Below are positions 40,072 through 48,506 of a DNA stretch of 64,000 nucleotides, one piece after another; position 1 is the first letter of the stretch; every line of letters begins with the position of its first letter. A program made the translations under genes and the position numbers. This stretch comes from a virus. A model generated the notes under the pieces. That model searched no databases and was not told where the DNA came from. It worked only from the letters and a program-made list of their open reading frames with translations. The stretch covers positions 56,716 to 120,715 of IMG/VR virus record IMGVR_UViG_3300042290_000327. One strand, written 5' to 3'.

Positions 40072-40289
40072 AACTAATAGACCTCCTCTTAGAAGCCAGC
40101 AACCCGGAGGACAAAGTTACTCTGGATATTCCCCTATTCATCAGACTTCTGGAGTACGCGAGAGAAGATGCCCAAGCAGACGTAGACCTACACTTTATAG
40201 CCGATAACGCTATCAGACTCTCCACAGAAGGTGAAACTCTAACAATGGATCATTACGATCAAATCGTCAAGCAAGATGAAGCTAAGTAA
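40068..40289 (+). CDS. small protein with capsid-targeting-like leader, 73 aa
   Basis: The start MKLIDLLLEASNPEDK is a clear example of the recurring leader (LLE-A). The following ~60 residues are helical and acidic (IPLFIRLLEYAREDAQADVD). A four-base overlap precedes it. A role as a small internal head protein is inferred. Confidence 0.6.
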   Translation: MKLIDLLLEASNPEDKVTLDIPLFIRLLEYAREDAQADVDLHFIADNAIRLSTEGETLTMDHYDQIVKQDEAK

Positions 40290-40689
40290 ACTTATCAGCG
40301 AAGCGGAGGTTAAATGTCCTCCCGCAACCCAAGACATCGACCTCAATCTTGAGAACAGACAGAAAGCTATTGACGAATACGGATACGGCCCTGCTGACCC
40401 TTCCCAAAAGAACGAAAAGTTCTGGAAGAAGAAGATGGATATGTGGCAGGTCGATACAGCTGAAGAGCTTAAGAATATGGTATGCGGTACTTGTGCTGCT
40501 TTCGATATCACGACCAAGACCCTAGACTGTATCGCCAAGGGCATCGGATCGGACATGGGTACGGAAGATCCTTACGATGTGATTGATGCCGGTGAGCTAG
40601 GATACTGCAGATTTCTAAAGTTTAAATGCGCAGCCTCTAGAACTTGCGATGCTTGGGTGGTAGGAGGACCGATCAAAGATAAGGAATAA
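40276..40689 (+). CDS. cysteine-rich protein with capsid-targeting-like leader, 137 aa
   Basis: The leader is MKLSKLISEAE. The C-terminal half has a conserved-looking Cys cluster, C74-G-T-C77, then C86, C112, C119 and C125, in the setting AGELGYCRFLKFKCAASRTC. The spacing resembles small iron-sulfur proteins of the HiPIP kind, common in large phages. It overlaps the genes before and after. Whether a metal cluster forms is unknown. Confidence 0.55.
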   Translation: MKLSKLISEAEVKCPPATQDIDLNLENRQKAIDEYGYGPADPSQKNEKFWKKKMDMWQVDTAEELKNMVCGTCAAFDITTKTLDCIAKGIGSDMGTEDPYDVIDAGELGYCRFLKFKCAASRTCDAWVVGGPIKDKE

Positions 40690-41156
40690 TGCAAGACCAG
40701 CTCCAGGAGTGGATAAAGTATATCCAGGAGCCTGGCAAGCTTGGCAACGGTCCAATCTGTCCTTATGCCGCTAAAGCAGTCAAAGAGAAGAGAGTAGATA
40801 TAACTGCTCTAACAAACATAGAAGATTTAGAACTGCTAATCGACCGGGTAGATACTACCGAATTCGATGTAAGCATTTTCTATTTTAAGCAGTACACAGA
40901 TTTTACTATAGAGGAGTTGGAGCAGAAGATAAAAGAACTTAACTTTATGTTTAAAGCTAAAGATAAAGTAATCTTAGACAACGATCCTCGCAATCCATTT
41001 ACAGTAAACGGTCATCGAACAACCTTTAATGGGTGTTATTTATATGTAATACAGTCACTCAGTGACCTAACACAGGCGTCTAATAGATTAAAAACAGGAG
41101 ATTACTATTCATACTGGACTCAGGCACAGTATGATGAAGTAGTAGGATGGAGATGA
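40689..41156 (+). CDS. hypothetical protein, 155 aa
   Basis: The protein begins QDQLQEWIKYIQEPGKLGNG and PICPYA, a pattern resembling small proteins found near head genes of T4-like phages. The middle is acidic and helical and the end is aromatic-rich. No enzyme motif is seen. It has a one-base overlap upstream and a 10-base overlap downstream. Confidence 0.55.
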   Translation: MQDQLQEWIKYIQEPGKLGNGPICPYAAKAVKEKRVDITALTNIEDLELLIDRVDTTEFDVSIFYFKQYTDFTIEELEQKIKELNFMFKAKDKVILDNDPRNPFTVNGHRTTFNGCYLYVIQSLSDLTQASNRLKTGDYYSYWTQAQYDEVVGWR

Positions 41157-41365
41157 AAAATACAGAATTCGCAAACCTAATACAGGAACTAGCAGCCGAA
41201 GTGCTGGCAGAAGGAATTCACGATCCTATGAATCCAGGCATCCTCAAAAAGAGGCTAGGTAAGCTTTCATGTACAAAAGTAAGAGCGGCTAGGGGTAAAC
41301 TTAAAGACAAAGGCACTACGTATGCAAAAGCCCTGCAGAGGTACCTTAACTATCACTGTCAGTGA
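41147..41365 (+). CDS. small basic protein with leader-like helix, 72 aa
   Basis: An N-terminal helix with ANLIQE-L and EVLAE-G sites precedes a basic C-terminal module (LSCTKVRAARGKLKDKGTTY followed by ALQRYLNYHC) common in large marine phages. The start may be 41147 or 41153 (MKNTEF). Possibly an internal head or DNA-binding protein. Confidence 0.55.
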   Translation: MEMKNTEFANLIQELAAEVLAEGIHDPMNPGILKKRLGKLSCTKVRAARGKLKDKGTTYAKALQRYLNYHCQ

Positions 41366-41366
41366 T

Positions 41367-41375
41367 CTATTTATA
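41367..41375 (+). promoter_or_regulatory. late-type box CTATTTATA
   Basis: CTATTTATAAAGAAA, 16 bases between the box and the ATG at 41392. Confidence 0.6.
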
Positions 41376-41391
41376 AAGAAAAAACCTTACC

Positions 41392-41616
41392 ATGTCTAAA
41401 GTAACTTTCAACGGAGGCCTTTACCTAACAGGTACTTCCCCAGTATCAGGTAGCTGGAGAGCAATCACCTCAGTATCCTCAAGCACTGTAGTTCAATCTG
41501 TTACGTTTGCAGATGGCAGTACAGCCGCAAACCTACCGCTAGCAGCTGGTCTAAACCTAGATGTAAAGATCAGAGAAATCAAACTATCAGCAGGAGGAGC
41601 TTTCTTAGCTAAATAA
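41392..41616 (+). CDS. small beta-rich protein, 74 aa
   Basis: The 74-residue product is Ser/Thr/Ala-rich and beta-like (KVTFNGGLYLTGTSPVSGSW; VQSVTFADGSTAANLPLAAG), typical of small capsid-decoration or fibre-like domains. It has its own late-type box, suggesting abundant late expression. A decoration protein is a guess. Confidence 0.5.
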   Translation: MSKVTFNGGLYLTGTSPVSGSWRAITSVSSSTVVQSVTFADGSTAANLPLAAGLNLDVKIREIKLSAGGAFLAK

Positions 41617-41617
41617 T

Positions 41618-42688
41618 ATGAAGCTGCAGGAAAGCGACTTAGGGGACCTTATTCTTCATGCGACTAACTCGGAAACCGTTGAAGATTTTCTAAAAAAAGT
41701 AAAAGACGATAAACTAATAAGCAATCTCTCCACTAAAGAACTTAAAGATTTTTATAAGGAAAATAGAAATGTAGCTAAAAAAAAATCAAAGATGAATAAA
41801 GAAGCTATTTTAAAAGCCATTAAAGAAGTACTGACTGAAAAGAAAGCTACATATTGCGGAAGATGCGGACATACTCACGTCAAAGGAACCCCTTGCCCAA
41901 GACCTTTCAAAGAAGGGTTATCAACTTACGGCGATGATGCCTATTTCGTAGCACCAAACAAAGGAAAGATGAAAAAAGAAGATATTTTAAAAGCTATTAA
42001 AGAAGTGTTAACTGAAGTTGAGGTCACTGTAATAAGTGATCCAGAATCAAAAAAACGGGCAAAAGAAGCAGCAATGAGAGCTGGTGTAGCAAACCCTGAC
42101 TTTTTAAAGCAAATTGATAATGCTCAAAAAGGAGACACAATTACAGCCGAAGAAGCTATGATTCCTTCAGATGATCGAGTTAGTTATCTTGAAATTGCAT
42201 TAGGGCGTGTTTGGAATATGGGTCGTGGCAATAATAAGATTGATTTAAACTCAATGGCTCAAGAATTAGTTAACGATATGTTTGCTGAATCGTTAGATGA
42301 AGATTTAGACCTAGGACATGAGGATCACGAACCGCATATGATTAAATCAGAGCTTTACCAGATCGCAAAATACGCTATCGAGCTTTATAAGATGGTAGAC
42401 CAGTTTGACAGTGAGGCTGAAGTTGATTTTCCAGCCTGGTGGCAGTCTAAAATCACAAAAGCAAACTCAATGGTTAGCAGCGCCAAGCACTACCTTGAAT
42501 TTGAACTAGCTAAACCTGCAATGGATCAGGCTTTGGCAGAAGAAAAAAAAGCTAAAGAACTAGACCCGGTCGGTCATGAAGATGAAGATATCGACAACGA
42601 CGGCAAAGTAGACAAGACTGATAAGTACCTCAAAGGTAGAAGAGTTAAGATCGGCGCAGCAATCGCCCAGCATTCTAAGAAGAAATGA
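41618..42688 (+). CDS. predicted internal head protein with repeated processing sites, 356 aa
   Basis: The start MKLQESDLGD resembles a short leader. Two near-identical inner helices, MNKEAILKAIKEVLTEKK and MKKEDILKAIKEVLTEVE (from about residues 59 and 118), both end in LTE. The segment between them holds a likely zinc knuckle (CGRCGHTHVKGTPC). The rest is acidic and helical, with an EF-hand-like end (EDEDIDNDGKVDKTDKY). Cleavage at the LTE sites would release a small zinc peptide; this is inferred. Confidence 0.55.
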   Translation: MKLQESDLGDLILHATNSETVEDFLKKVKDDKLISNLSTKELKDFYKENRNVAKKKSKMNKEAILKAIKEVLTEKKATYCGRCGHTHVKGTPCPRPFKEGLSTYGDDAYFVAPNKGKMKKEDILKAIKEVLTEVEVTVISDPESKKRAKEAAMRAGVANPDFLKQIDNAQKGDTITAEEAMIPSDDRVSYLEIALGRVWNMGRGNNKIDLNSMAQELVNDMFAESLDEDLDLGHEDHEPHMIKSELYQIAKYAIELYKMVDQFDSEAEVDFPAWWQSKITKANSMVSSAKHYLEFELAKPAMDQALAEEKKAKELDPVGHEDEDIDNDGKVDKTDKYLKGRRVKIGAAIAQHSKKK

Positions 42689-43254
42689 AACTAAATAAGC
42701 TTAAAGATATAATTCAAGAGGCATACTTTGAGGTGCTTATTGAGGCTGCCCAGCCCCCGGTCCAAGGACCGAAGAGGGACCAAACAGACCCTACATTGAA
42801 TATTCTCGGTAAGTTTCCTACCCTCCAAAAGACTCTCACCCACCTCCTAACCCCTCAGTACATGCAATTTGTAGAGAAGGTAGGATGGATGTCCCCTAAA
42901 CCCTCTACGTTCAAGGTAGAGTTTAAGTCCGGACAAGATATGGTCTTAAAGTGGATGGGTAAGAATTTTGAAGCCAATATCGAGGGCAAGCGCTACTACC
43001 TAGCCAACCTACCGGAGTACCAGCAGGCACTCGACAAGATCGGCATCATTCTCTCTCACGGTCCAATCCAGACAGGAATGGATGCATTAGGAGGAGAAGA
43101 GGGAGCAGGAGGAGATGTATTCGCAGGAGCAGGAGCACCTGAACCGGCTGCTGATGCCGGTGCTGATGCCGGTGCTGAAGCAGGAGCCGAGACAGGAGCA
43201 GAAACCCCCGCAACTACCCCCGGAGCTGGAGAGGACGTATTCGCAGGACTATAA
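42685..43254 (+). CDS. hypothetical protein with leader and Ala/Gly-rich tail, 189 aa
   Basis: The N-terminus MKLNKLKDIIQEAYFEVLIE then A carries two leader-type sites (IIQE-A, LIE-A). The middle is alpha/beta (PSTFKVEFKSGQDMVLKWMG). The last 55 residues are Ala/Gly/Glu/Pro repeats, probably disordered. It overlaps both neighbours. Internal head protein by inference. Confidence 0.55.
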   Translation: MKLNKLKDIIQEAYFEVLIEAAQPPVQGPKRDQTDPTLNILGKFPTLQKTLTHLLTPQYMQFVEKVGWMSPKPSTFKVEFKSGQDMVLKWMGKNFEANIEGKRYYLANLPEYQQALDKIGIILSHGPIQTGMDALGGEEGAGGDVFAGAGAPEPAADAGADAGAEAGAETGAETPATTPGAGEDVFAGL

Positions 43255-44309
43255 TGGATTTAGTCGACAAGATAATCAAGGAATGGTCTTGGAGATGTGC
43301 TAAGGGTTATCCGCAGTTGGACTCTGAGGAAGATCTTCGTATCTTAGAAGGATTATTTAAAATTAACCTTACTGAAGCATCTTTGAGAACCAATACTGAA
43401 ATAGTAAAAGAAGAGGAGGAATCTGAAATCACCGTAGATGCTCTTATGGATCTCCTTAAGACTCGCAAAGACGATCTGCCTGCTGAATTCGTTAAGAATC
43501 TATACACTCAGATACAGGGCAAAGGTCAAGGAATATCTTCAAAAATATCTGAAATACTTACCGAAAAAGGTATGGAGGAAAGTAAGTACCTAGTACTAAC
43601 AACTGCCCAGAGATTGAATGCTGAAGAAAAACTTCTTAAATTTCTTGAATCCGACTCCATGCCCGGCCTTAGTGATTTAAGAGCTAGTGCTGGAGGCAGT
43701 TTAGTTGATTTCTTTGTAAAGCAGACAAACCTACCTACGGAGCTGGTACAGCCAATAGTTGACTTCTCTTCTATCCGTACAAGCAAAGGAGTTGGCAAAG
43801 GTGAGTACGGCCTGGCTCTCTTTATGAAAGACGGGGTTAAAAGATCAGTAGGAGACGTAGATGTTGAAGGAGTTAGTATAGAAATTAAAGCTGACTCAGC
43901 TAGATTAGGAGAGCGTCACGGTAACTTAAAGCAGTTAATTGAATCCTTAGAACAGATAACGCAAATCCCGGAAGCAGTTAACCTCGCCAAGTACCTCGAA
44001 CAGATCGGTAAAGCTAATTTAGACCCTGCAACTTTGACAAAGGTCAGAGAGGCGGTGAATAGAGAATTCCAAGACGCTTTTGCAGGATCTGATTTTGCCA
44101 ATATAGGTGAAATTCGCAACACGCTTTACGGATGGTATGTTGATAACTTCTACGCAACTGAACCCAGTGATTTAATTTTACTTTACATGCAAGGGAATTA
44201 TAAGATATACTCCCGTGAAGAATTCAAAGCCGCAGTACTATCAGGTGATATCAAATTTAAGAACGACTTTACCAAAAGCAACAAAGCCCCTCAGCTACTA
44301 GGATTCTAA
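43254..44309 (+). CDS. probable PD-(D/E)XK nuclease with leader-like N-terminus, 351 aa
   Basis: The N-terminus (MDLVDKIIKEWSWRCAKGYP) and the following INLTE-A site match a start seen in many T4-like phages and resemble a prohead-protease site near residue 41. Residues about 180-215 read GKGEYGLALFM...GDVDVEGVSIEIKAD, which fits a PD-(D/E)XK core (E near 183, D near 202, E-x-K near 210-212). The C-terminal half is helical with unknown role. If packaged, it could enter the cell with the phage DNA. Nuclease activity and packaging are inferred. Confidence 0.5.
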   Translation: MDLVDKIIKEWSWRCAKGYPQLDSEEDLRILEGLFKINLTEASLRTNTEIVKEEEESEITVDALMDLLKTRKDDLPAEFVKNLYTQIQGKGQGISSKISEILTEKGMEESKYLVLTTAQRLNAEEKLLKFLESDSMPGLSDLRASAGGSLVDFFVKQTNLPTELVQPIVDFSSIRTSKGVGKGEYGLALFMKDGVKRSVGDVDVEGVSIEIKADSARLGERHGNLKQLIESLEQITQIPEAVNLAKYLEQIGKANLDPATLTKVREAVNREFQDAFAGSDFANIGEIRNTLYGWYVDNFYATEPSDLILLYMQGNYKIYSREEFKAAVLSGDIKFKNDFTKSNKAPQLLGF

Positions 44310-44317
44310 TCTAAGCT

Positions 44318-44659
44318 ATGAACAAATTACAATCAATTATCACAGTTATTGCAGTTGCACTAGCAATCCTTATGTTCACAGGTTTACTAAACCCTTACAA
44401 GAAAAAGTACTTGACTGAATTGAAGGCAGTAAGAGAGGCATCTGAAGCAAGAGAAGATTCTTTGAAGACGGTCGTTTTCTCTTTAGAGAATGAGGCACTA
44501 AGACTTCAAAACAGAGCCGACTCTACCCTCAAAGCATTAGAAGGAGAAGAAACAAAACGTAAAAAAGAAAGAGATGAATTCAATAAAAGGATGGCTGAGC
44601 TTAGCAAGCTTTCTACTGCTGAGCTTGCCCGCTATTTCGCAGAGCGTTATAGTCGTTAA
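44318..44659 (+). CDS. inner-membrane spanin-like protein, 113 aa
   Basis: One N-terminal transmembrane helix (residues about 7-25) is followed by a long charged coiled coil (30-105), the topology of Rz-type inner-membrane spanins. The next gene starts inside its 3' end in another frame (86-base overlap), like the nested Rz/Rz1 arrangement. Function by architecture only. Confidence 0.5.
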   Translation: MNKLQSIITVIAVALAILMFTGLLNPYKKKYLTELKAVREASEAREDSLKTVVFSLENEALRLQNRADSTLKALEGEETKRKKERDEFNKRMAELSKLSTAELARYFAERYSR

Positions 44660-44993
44660 TAAAGATACTTTAGTTTGCCTACCGGAGACGGTTACAAGAA
44701 AAGTAATTGCTGACCTGCAGGCAGGTGACCTTTGCAAGATCGAGCTTGAGAGCTGGATCAGAGAAGCTAAAGGGCTTAGAGATGTCATAGATATTCAGAA
44801 AGAGCAGATCGTTAAGAAAGACGGTATTACTAAAGCTCTCTATGAAACTATTACTGAAAAAGGGATTCAGCTAGAGACAAGAGAGAAAGAAATTGCAGTG
44901 TTGAAGGCCGGCAAAGCCGCCAACTACTGGAAAGGGTTATTAACCGGACTAGGGACGGGCGCTGCCCTGGTACTAGGACTGACGGTATTATGA
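44574..44993 (+). CDS. secreted or membrane protein paired with the spanin-like gene, 139 aa
   Basis: Residues 1-22 (IKGWLSLASFLLLSLPAISQ) look like a signal peptide. A coiled-coil-like middle follows, then a C-terminal hydrophobic helix (WKGLLTGLGTGAALVLGLTV, about 118-138). The expected lipobox Cys of outer-membrane spanins is absent. It overlaps the upstream coiled-coil gene and the terminase by four bases. An envelope-disrupting role with its partner is plausible but not shown. Confidence 0.5.
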   Translation: MNSIKGWLSLASFLLLSLPAISQSVIVVNKDTLVCLPETVTRKVIADLQAGDLCKIELESWIREAKGLRDVIDIQKEQIVKKDGITKALYETITEKGIQLETREKEIAVLKAGKAANYWKGLLTGLGTGAALVLGLTVL

Positions 44994-46570
44994 GCGAACA
45001 GCCGCTGAATGTAAAACAGTTAGTAATACAAGAATACGCCAAGTGTGCCCAAGACCCGGCATACTTTATGCGTAAGTATTGCTACATCCAGCATCCCCAG
45101 AGAGGCAGGATTCTTTTCAATCTATACCCTTTCCAGGATAAGGTCCTGCATCTGTTCAAAGATAATCAATTTCTGATTACTTTAAAATCTAGGCAGCTTG
45201 GGATCTCAACCCTAGCATCAGGGTATGCGCTGTGGTTGATGATCTTCCATAAGGACAAGAACATCCTCGCATTAGCAACCACCCAGGCCACAGCCCGGAA
45301 CCTAGTCACCAAGGTACAGTTTATGTACGAGCAGCTTCCGAGCTGGTTGCGGCTTAAGTCCTTAGAGAAAAACAAACTTTCTTTACGGCTTGTAAACGGA
45401 TCAAGGATCGCTGCTAAATCATCGAACTCCGATGCTGCTAGATCTGAGGCTGTATCGCTACTGATTATTGACGAAGCTGCGTTTATCGATAACATCGATG
45501 AGACTTTCGCTGCTGCACAGCAGACCCTAGCAACAGGAGGACAGTGTATGGCTTTATCTACCCCGAACGGTGTAGGGAACTGGTTTCATCAGACCTGGGC
45601 TAAAGCAGAGATGTCAGAGAATTCTTTCATACCCATACGTCTGCCCTGGACCGTGCATCCGGAAAGAACCCAGGCCTGGAGAGACTTACAGGATAACGAC
45701 CTAGGACCTAGGATGGCAGCACAGGAATGTGACTGTGACTTCCTTTCTTCAGGAGAAACAGTCTTTGAGCCTGAGTACCTCTCCTTCTACGAGCAGACCT
45801 ACCGCAAGGACCCCAACGAGAGAAGAGGAGTAGATAGCAATTTATGGATCTGGGAGTACCCTGATTACACTAAGTCTTATATGGTTGTGGCTGACGTAGC
45901 AAGAGGGGACGGAGCCGACTACAGCACCTTTCATATCATCGATATCGAAGCGGCTACGCAAATCGGTGAATATAGGAGCAAGGTATCTCCCCGTGACTTC
46001 GGAAACATATTAGTGGGCATAGCCTCAGAATATAACAACGCCTTGCTAGTGATTGAAAACGCATCCATGGGATGGGCTACCATCGAGCAGGTCCTAGACC
46101 GGGAATACCCCAACCTATACTACTCCTCTAGATCAGACCAGGATACGGTCGAGAGCTATATGAATAAGTATGAGAAAGGGAATTTAGTCCCAGGCTTTAC
46201 CATGTCTATGAAGACCCGTCCTCTAGTAATCGCTAAGATGATGGAATACATCAGAGATAAATCAGTCACTATTCAGTCCAAGAGACTGCTAGAGGAGATG
46301 AGAGTCTTTGTATGGAAAAACGGCAAAGCTCAAGCACAGAGCGGTTATAACGACGATCTCATAATCGCTTTTGCTACTGCGCTATACGTCCGAGATACAG
46401 CCCTAAGACTCCGCCAGCAAGGTATGGACCTGGCTAGAGCCCAGTTATCTTCCTTCTCAAGCCTAAATACCCGCCAGGCTCCTGTGTATAATGTTGGAGA
46501 TATGAAAAATAATCCGTATACTATGGATACTCCGCACGGAAAAGAGGATTTAACCTGGTTACTCCGTTAG
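44990..46570 (+). CDS. 17: terminase large subunit (gp17-like)
   Basis: The ATPase has Walker A KSRQLGIST (66-74) and Walker B LLIIDEAAF (157-165, D161/E162). The C-terminal nuclease domain shows ADVARGDGADYSTFHIID near 300 and GYNDDLIIAFATAL near 455, with the metal-binding acidic residues of the RNase H fold. It pumps DNA into the prohead and cuts the concatemer. Length 526 is somewhat shorter than T4 gp17 (610). No small subunit gene is recognised next to it. Followed by portal, as in T4. Confidence 0.9.
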   Translation: MSEQPLNVKQLVIQEYAKCAQDPAYFMRKYCYIQHPQRGRILFNLYPFQDKVLHLFKDNQFLITLKSRQLGISTLASGYALWLMIFHKDKNILALATTQATARNLVTKVQFMYEQLPSWLRLKSLEKNKLSLRLVNGSRIAAKSSNSDAARSEAVSLLIIDEAAFIDNIDETFAAAQQTLATGGQCMALSTPNGVGNWFHQTWAKAEMSENSFIPIRLPWTVHPERTQAWRDLQDNDLGPRMAAQECDCDFLSSGETVFEPEYLSFYEQTYRKDPNERRGVDSNLWIWEYPDYTKSYMVVADVARGDGADYSTFHIIDIEAATQIGEYRSKVSPRDFGNILVGIASEYNNALLVIENASMGWATIEQVLDREYPNLYYSSRSDQDTVESYMNKYEKGNLVPGFTMSMKTRPLVIAKMMEYIRDKSVTIQSKRLLEEMRVFVWKNGKAQAQSGYNDDLIIAFATALYVRDTALRLRQQGMDLARAQLSSFSSLNTRQAPVYNVGDMKNNPYTMDTPHGKEDLTWLLR

Positions 46571-46572
46571 GA

Positions 46573-46581
46573 CTATTTATA
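46573..46581 (+). promoter_or_regulatory. late-type box CTATTTATA
   Basis: CTATTTATACTTAAACAG, 16 bases between the box and the portal ATG at 46598. Confidence 0.6.
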
Positions 46582-46597
46582 CTTAAACAGCTTTTGA

Positions 46598-48475
46598 ATG
46601 GCTAACACTTCTTTATTTAGTAGACTACAGAGACTTTTCTCCACAGACGTCGTAATACGTAACGTTGGTGGGAATCAGTTAAAGATAGCAGACGTAAACC
46701 ACATCCAGAGTACTGGACGTTACGAGACCAATTCATTGGTTGACCGCTTCTCTAGACTTTACATCTACAATAACAAAAATATCTTCAACCCAAACCTTAA
46801 CTATCAAACGTTAAGGATTCAGCTCTACTCCGATTACGAGGCAATGGATACTGATCCGATCATCGCTTCAGCCCTTGATATTATCGCTGACGAGTCTTGC
46901 CTGAGAAATGATATGGGTGACATCTTGACGATAAAAACCTCGGATGAGAACGTAAAGAAGATTCTCAACAACTTATTCTACGACGTTTTAAACATTGAGT
47001 TTAACTTATGGTCATGGGCTAGGAATATGTGTAAGTATGGGGACTTCTTCCTTAAGCTAGAGATTGCTGAGACGTTCGGAGTTTACAACGTCCTCCCTTA
47101 TACCGTCTATAGCATGGTTCGTCACGAGAGCCAGGACCCTAAAGCCCCAGCTAAGGTCACCTTCTCAATCGATCCTGACGGTATCGCTTCATCGACCGAC
47201 CCTAATTACATCCCCAGACACAAAGACAAAATCATCCAGTTAGACAACTACGAAGTAGCACACTTCCGTCTTCTGTCTGATACTAACTTCCTACCCTACG
47301 GCAGGTCTTATCTAGAGCCAGCCCGGAAGGTATTCAAGCAGCTCATCCTTATGGAGGATGCAATGCTTATCCACAGGATCATGAGAGCTCCTGAGAAGAG
47401 GACCTTCTACATCAACGTCGGTAACGTACCCCCTAACGAGGTGGAGCAGTTCATGCAGAAGACCATCAACCAGATGAAGAAGACCCCGTACGTAGATCCG
47501 CAAACCGGACAGTACAATCTTCGCTTTAACATGCAGAATATGATCGAGGATTTCTATATCCCGGTCCGTGGAGGTGATACTTCAACCAGAATCGATACGA
47601 CCAAGGGACTAGAGTATGACGGAACCAACGACGTCTCTTACCTAAGAGATAAGATGTTTGCTGCCCTTAAGATACCCAAGGCATACTTCGGTTACGAAGG
47701 AGACTTGCAGGGCAAGGCAACTCTTGCTGCCGAGGATATTCGCTTTGCTAGAACAGTAGAGAGAATCCAGCGCATCCTAGAATCAGAGCTGACTAAGATT
47801 GCTCTTATACACCTTTACACCCAGGGGTACAAAGGAGAGAGTCTTACTAACTTTGAACTAAAGCTAACAACTCCTTCTATCATCTACGAACAGGAGAAGG
47901 TAGCTCTACTCAAAGAAAAGATTGATCTAGCAACTCAGATGATGAGCAGTGCTTTATTCTCATCAGACTATATCTACGAAAATATCTTCAACCTATCCGA
48001 AGATCAGTACAACGAGATGCGTGATTTGATTAGAGAGGATAAGAAGAGAACCTTCCGGACCACTCAAATTGAAAACGAAGGTAATGATCCTGTCAAGTCA
48101 GGGATATCCTACGGCACACCTCACGACCTAGCCACTATGTACGGTAGGAAGGGTGTCGACGGACAGAAAGTACCCACCGGCTATGATGAGCTTGTAGGAG
48201 AAACTAATCCCGAGGGCAGACCAAGAACAAATATGTCCATCTACGGCACCCAGAACGATCCCCTAGGGAGAGACAGACTAGGTACCCACGATATGAAGGG
48301 CGGTTATGAATCACAGAACGATAAACTTAAAGAGGGTAGTCTAGCAACTAAATCAGTGTTCTTTCAAAATCAGGATTTATTCAAAGAGCGTAAAAAACTA
48401 ATCTTTGAACAAGATCATACTGCAGAAACTAGTACTTTACTAGATGAAAGCAATATTAAGGATTTAGAGAAGTAA
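46598..48475 (+). CDS. 20: portal protein (gp20-like)
   Basis: The 625-residue protein follows the terminase and has the gp20 pattern: DYEAMDTDPIIASALDIIAD near 87-106, NLWSWARNMCKYGDFFLKLE near 137, LPYGRSYLEPARKVFKQLIL near 232-251 and MRAPEKRTFYINVGNVP near 262-278. The dodecameric portal is the head-tail gateway and initiates head assembly. T4 gp20 is 524 residues; the extra length here is mostly a polar C-terminal tail rich in Gly/Asn/Asp. Confidence 0.9.
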   Translation: MANTSLFSRLQRLFSTDVVIRNVGGNQLKIADVNHIQSTGRYETNSLVDRFSRLYIYNNKNIFNPNLNYQTLRIQLYSDYEAMDTDPIIASALDIIADESCLRNDMGDILTIKTSDENVKKILNNLFYDVLNIEFNLWSWARNMCKYGDFFLKLEIAETFGVYNVLPYTVYSMVRHESQDPKAPAKVTFSIDPDGIASSTDPNYIPRHKDKIIQLDNYEVAHFRLLSDTNFLPYGRSYLEPARKVFKQLILMEDAMLIHRIMRAPEKRTFYINVGNVPPNEVEQFMQKTINQMKKTPYVDPQTGQYNLRFNMQNMIEDFYIPVRGGDTSTRIDTTKGLEYDGTNDVSYLRDKMFAALKIPKAYFGYEGDLQGKATLAAEDIRFARTVERIQRILESELTKIALIHLYTQGYKGESLTNFELKLTTPSIIYEQEKVALLKEKIDLATQMMSSALFSSDYIYENIFNLSEDQYNEMRDLIREDKKRTFRTTQIENEGNDPVKSGISYGTPHDLATMYGRKGVDGQKVPTGYDELVGETNPEGRPRTNMSIYGTQNDPLGRDRLGTHDMKGGYESQNDKLKEGSLATKSVFFQNQDLFKERKKLIFEQDHTAETSTLLDESNIKDLEK

Positions 48476-48479
48476 CATA

Positions 48480-48487
48480 TATTTATA
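48480..48487 (+). promoter_or_regulatory. late-type box TATTTATA
   Basis: ATATTTATATCAG, 19 bases between the box and the ATG at 48507. Confidence 0.5.
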
Positions 48488-48506
48488 TCAGTAGACTTAC
48501 ATACTC

